From: Moellerella sp963519845
GTDB lineage: Bacteria > Pseudomonadota > Gammaproteobacteria > Enterobacterales > Enterobacteriaceae
Direction: 5' to 3'
Assembly: GCA_963519845.1 (NCBI GenBank)
Contig: CAUQNX010000009.1
Span: 1-64,000, forward strand
DNA length: 64,000 nt
The notes beneath the pieces were generated by a model. The model was given only the letters and a program-made list of their open reading frames with translations, was not told the origin of the DNA and did no database searches. Positions 62,901-64,000 of the stretch are shown one piece after another. Position numbers and translations under genes: made by a program. Position 1 is the first letter of the stretch, and each line of letters begins with the position of its first letter.

Positions 62901-63790
62901 TATTCTACCCCTGCATTAATTGCACGATGAAGGCCATCACCGAATAGATTGACCAAGAGGACAGTGATCATGATAGTGGTCCCCGGCAAAATAACGGTCC
63001 AAGGAGCAACATAAATCAGTTCCAGTGTATCGCCTAGCATGGCACCCCATTCTGAGGAGGGCAACTGAGCGCCCAAATTAAGAAAGCCAAGAGCCGCAAT
63101 ATCCAAAATGGCAATAGAGAGGGCGCGGGTAAACTCAATGACTAAAATAGGGGTAATATTAGGTAATACGGTATACCACAAAATATAGAAATTGGGAGCA
63201 CCATCCAAGCGAGAGGCGACAATATACTCCTTATCTAACTCATCATGTACCGCAAGATAGATAGTTCGCACCATTCGTGGGATTAGTGCCAGCCAGATCG
63301 CTAACATAGCATGTTCAAGGCTGGTGCCGACAAAAGCCACCACAATAATCGCCAATAGCAAGGATGGGATAGAGAGAAATGTATCCAATATATGGGTTAG
63401 GACAGCAGATTTTAAGCCATGGGTCATACCCGCCAAACAGCCTAAAATAAGTCCAACAATCGCCGCACCTAAAGTGACGATAACCGCAGAGCCAAAAGTG
63501 GATTTAGTGCCAATTAATAGGCGACTTAGAATATCCCGCCCGAGATCATCAGTGCCAAGAAAAAAGGCCACATTACCGTAATGAGACCAAGAAGGCGGTA
63601 ATAGCTGGTGGCCTAAAAATTGCTGATCAATCGCATAAGGCGCTAGATAACTGCCGAAAAAAGTCAGCAAAAATAAGATTAGCAGGCCATAAAAACCGAT
63701 CATCGACACCACATCGGAGGAAAAAATATTCCATACCACACGGGCGGGTGACGGCATTTTTTGCTGGCGATAATAACTATCTGAGGACAT
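62900..63790 (-). CDS. sapC: Peptide ABC transporter permease SapC
   Basis: 296-residue permease of the DppC/OppC type with six hydrophobic segments. It has the periplasmic-loop GTDDLGRDILSRLL and the EAA-like DIAALGFLNLGAQLPSSEWG. The Sap system is linked to resistance to antimicrobial peptides and to putrescine export in E. coli. It overlaps sapB by 14 bases. Confidence 0.96.
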   Translation of the reverse strand: MSSDSYYRQQKMPSPARVVWNIFSSDVVSMIGFYGLLILFLLTFFGSYLAPYAIDQQFLGHQLLPPSWSHYGNVAFFLGTDDLGRDILSRLLIGTKSTFGSAVIVTLGAAIVGLILGCLAGMTHGLKSAVLTHILDTFLSIPSLLLAIIVVAFVGTSLEHAMLAIWLALIPRMVRTIYLAVHDELDKEYIVASRLDGAPNFYILWYTVLPNITPILVIEFTRALSIAILDIAALGFLNLGAQLPSSEWGAMLGDTLELIYVAPWTVILPGTTIMITVLLVNLFGDGLHRAINAGVE

Positions 63791-64000
63791 ACCAATCCTT
63801 ATGTTTCAAGGGGTCCATCATGGCGCCCAAAATATCCGCTAGAATGCTGACCGTGATCACTAGCGCACCTATCACCATAACGCCTGCTGAAATAGCTAAA
63901 TAATCTTGCTGGCGAATTGCGGTAATCAACCAACGACCTAGTCCAGGCCAGTTAAAGACCAGTTCTGTCACCATAGTTAGGGTTAACATAGTGGAAAATT
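63777..64000 (-). CDS. sapB: Peptide ABC transporter permease SapB (5' part outside window)
   Basis: Only the last 74 or so residues are in the window; the frame stays open to the right edge, and the ATG at 63989 is internal. VTELVFNWPGLGRWLITAIR and DILGAMMDPLKHKDWYVLR match the C-terminus of E. coli SapB. sapA and the rest of sapB should follow beyond the edge. Confidence 0.93.
   Translation of the reverse strand, partial: FSTMLTLTMVTELVFNWPGLGRWLITAIRQQDYLAISAGVMVIGALVITVSILADILGAMMDPLKHKDWYVLR

Noticed and set aside
1..64000. CRISPR array, insertion sequence, prophage or secretion-system genes
   Set aside because: No regularly spaced repeats, transposase, integrase or phage genes were found; the window is mostly conserved core genome.

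Overview
The window is a 64-kb stretch of chromosome from a gamma-proteobacterium of the order Enterobacterales. The evidence is dense gene content, AT-rich spacers, protein sequences close to E. coli/Yersinia/Proteus orthologues, and a gene order that follows the E. coli 37-38 min region (btuD, nlpC, aroH-ppsR-ppsA, rprA-ydiK-ydiJ-menI, sufABCDSE, ldtE, lpp, pykF, two tRNA-Val, mdtK, ribE, punC/punR, purR, cydH, sodB, grxD, rnt, gloA, ydhL, slyA, slyB, anmK-pdxH-tyrS-pdxY, gstA, sapBCDF). The low G+C content, the arn operon beside btuD/nlpC and the hmu haem locus suggest a Morganellaceae- or Yersiniaceae-like genome. The species cannot be fixed from the sequence alone.

Layout. 1-8.3 kb: the 3' part of btuD, then the complete seven-gene arnBCADTEF operon (L-Ara4N modification of lipid A, polymyxin resistance). 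8.4-10.4 kb: nlpC, lplA and a small MarA/SoxS-type regulator preceded by a Fur-like box and a marbox-like site. 11-17.3 kb: a leftward haem-uptake operon hemP-hmuRSTUV behind a Fur box. 17.4-22.1 kb: aroH, ppsR and ppsA, with a Cra operator upstream of ppsA. 22.5-27.9 kb: the sRNA gene rprA, ydiK, ydiJ and menI. 28.2-33.9 kb: sufABCDSE, preceded by IscR-like and Fur-like sites. 34-40.3 kb: a complete Fur-box-controlled siderophore uptake locus (binding protein, two permeases, TonB receptor, ATPase) inserted between sufE and ldtE. 40.4-51 kb: ldtE, lpp, pykF (Cra and CRP-like sites), two identical tRNA-Val(GAC) genes, mdtK, ribE, punC/punR, purR, the 27-codon gene cydH, and sodB. 51.5-64 kb: grxD, rnt, gloA, ydhL, slyA, slyB (PhoP box), anmK, pdxH, tyrS, pdxY, gstA and the sap ABC transporter, whose sapB runs off the window end.

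Functional themes. Iron: two TonB/ABC import systems, the iron-independent Suf Fe-S pathway and Fe-SOD, with five Fur-like sites. Envelope and cationic-peptide defence: arn, sap, slyA, slyB, lpp and ldtE. The PEP/pyruvate node: ppsA and pykF each carry a Cra operator, with PpsR and the DAHP synthase AroH between them. Vitamin B6: pdxH and pdxY around tyrS.

No clear novel multi-gene system was found. The observations most worth a second look are small: a shortened rprA lacking the central segment known from E. coli, a 22-bp perfect palindrome before pdxY, a sapF whose only well-placed start codon is AUC, the Fur/marbox pair in front of the MarA-like gene, and a 32-codon membrane-peptide frame in the slyA-slyB gap. 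Comparisons with E. coli sequences are from memory; no search was run.
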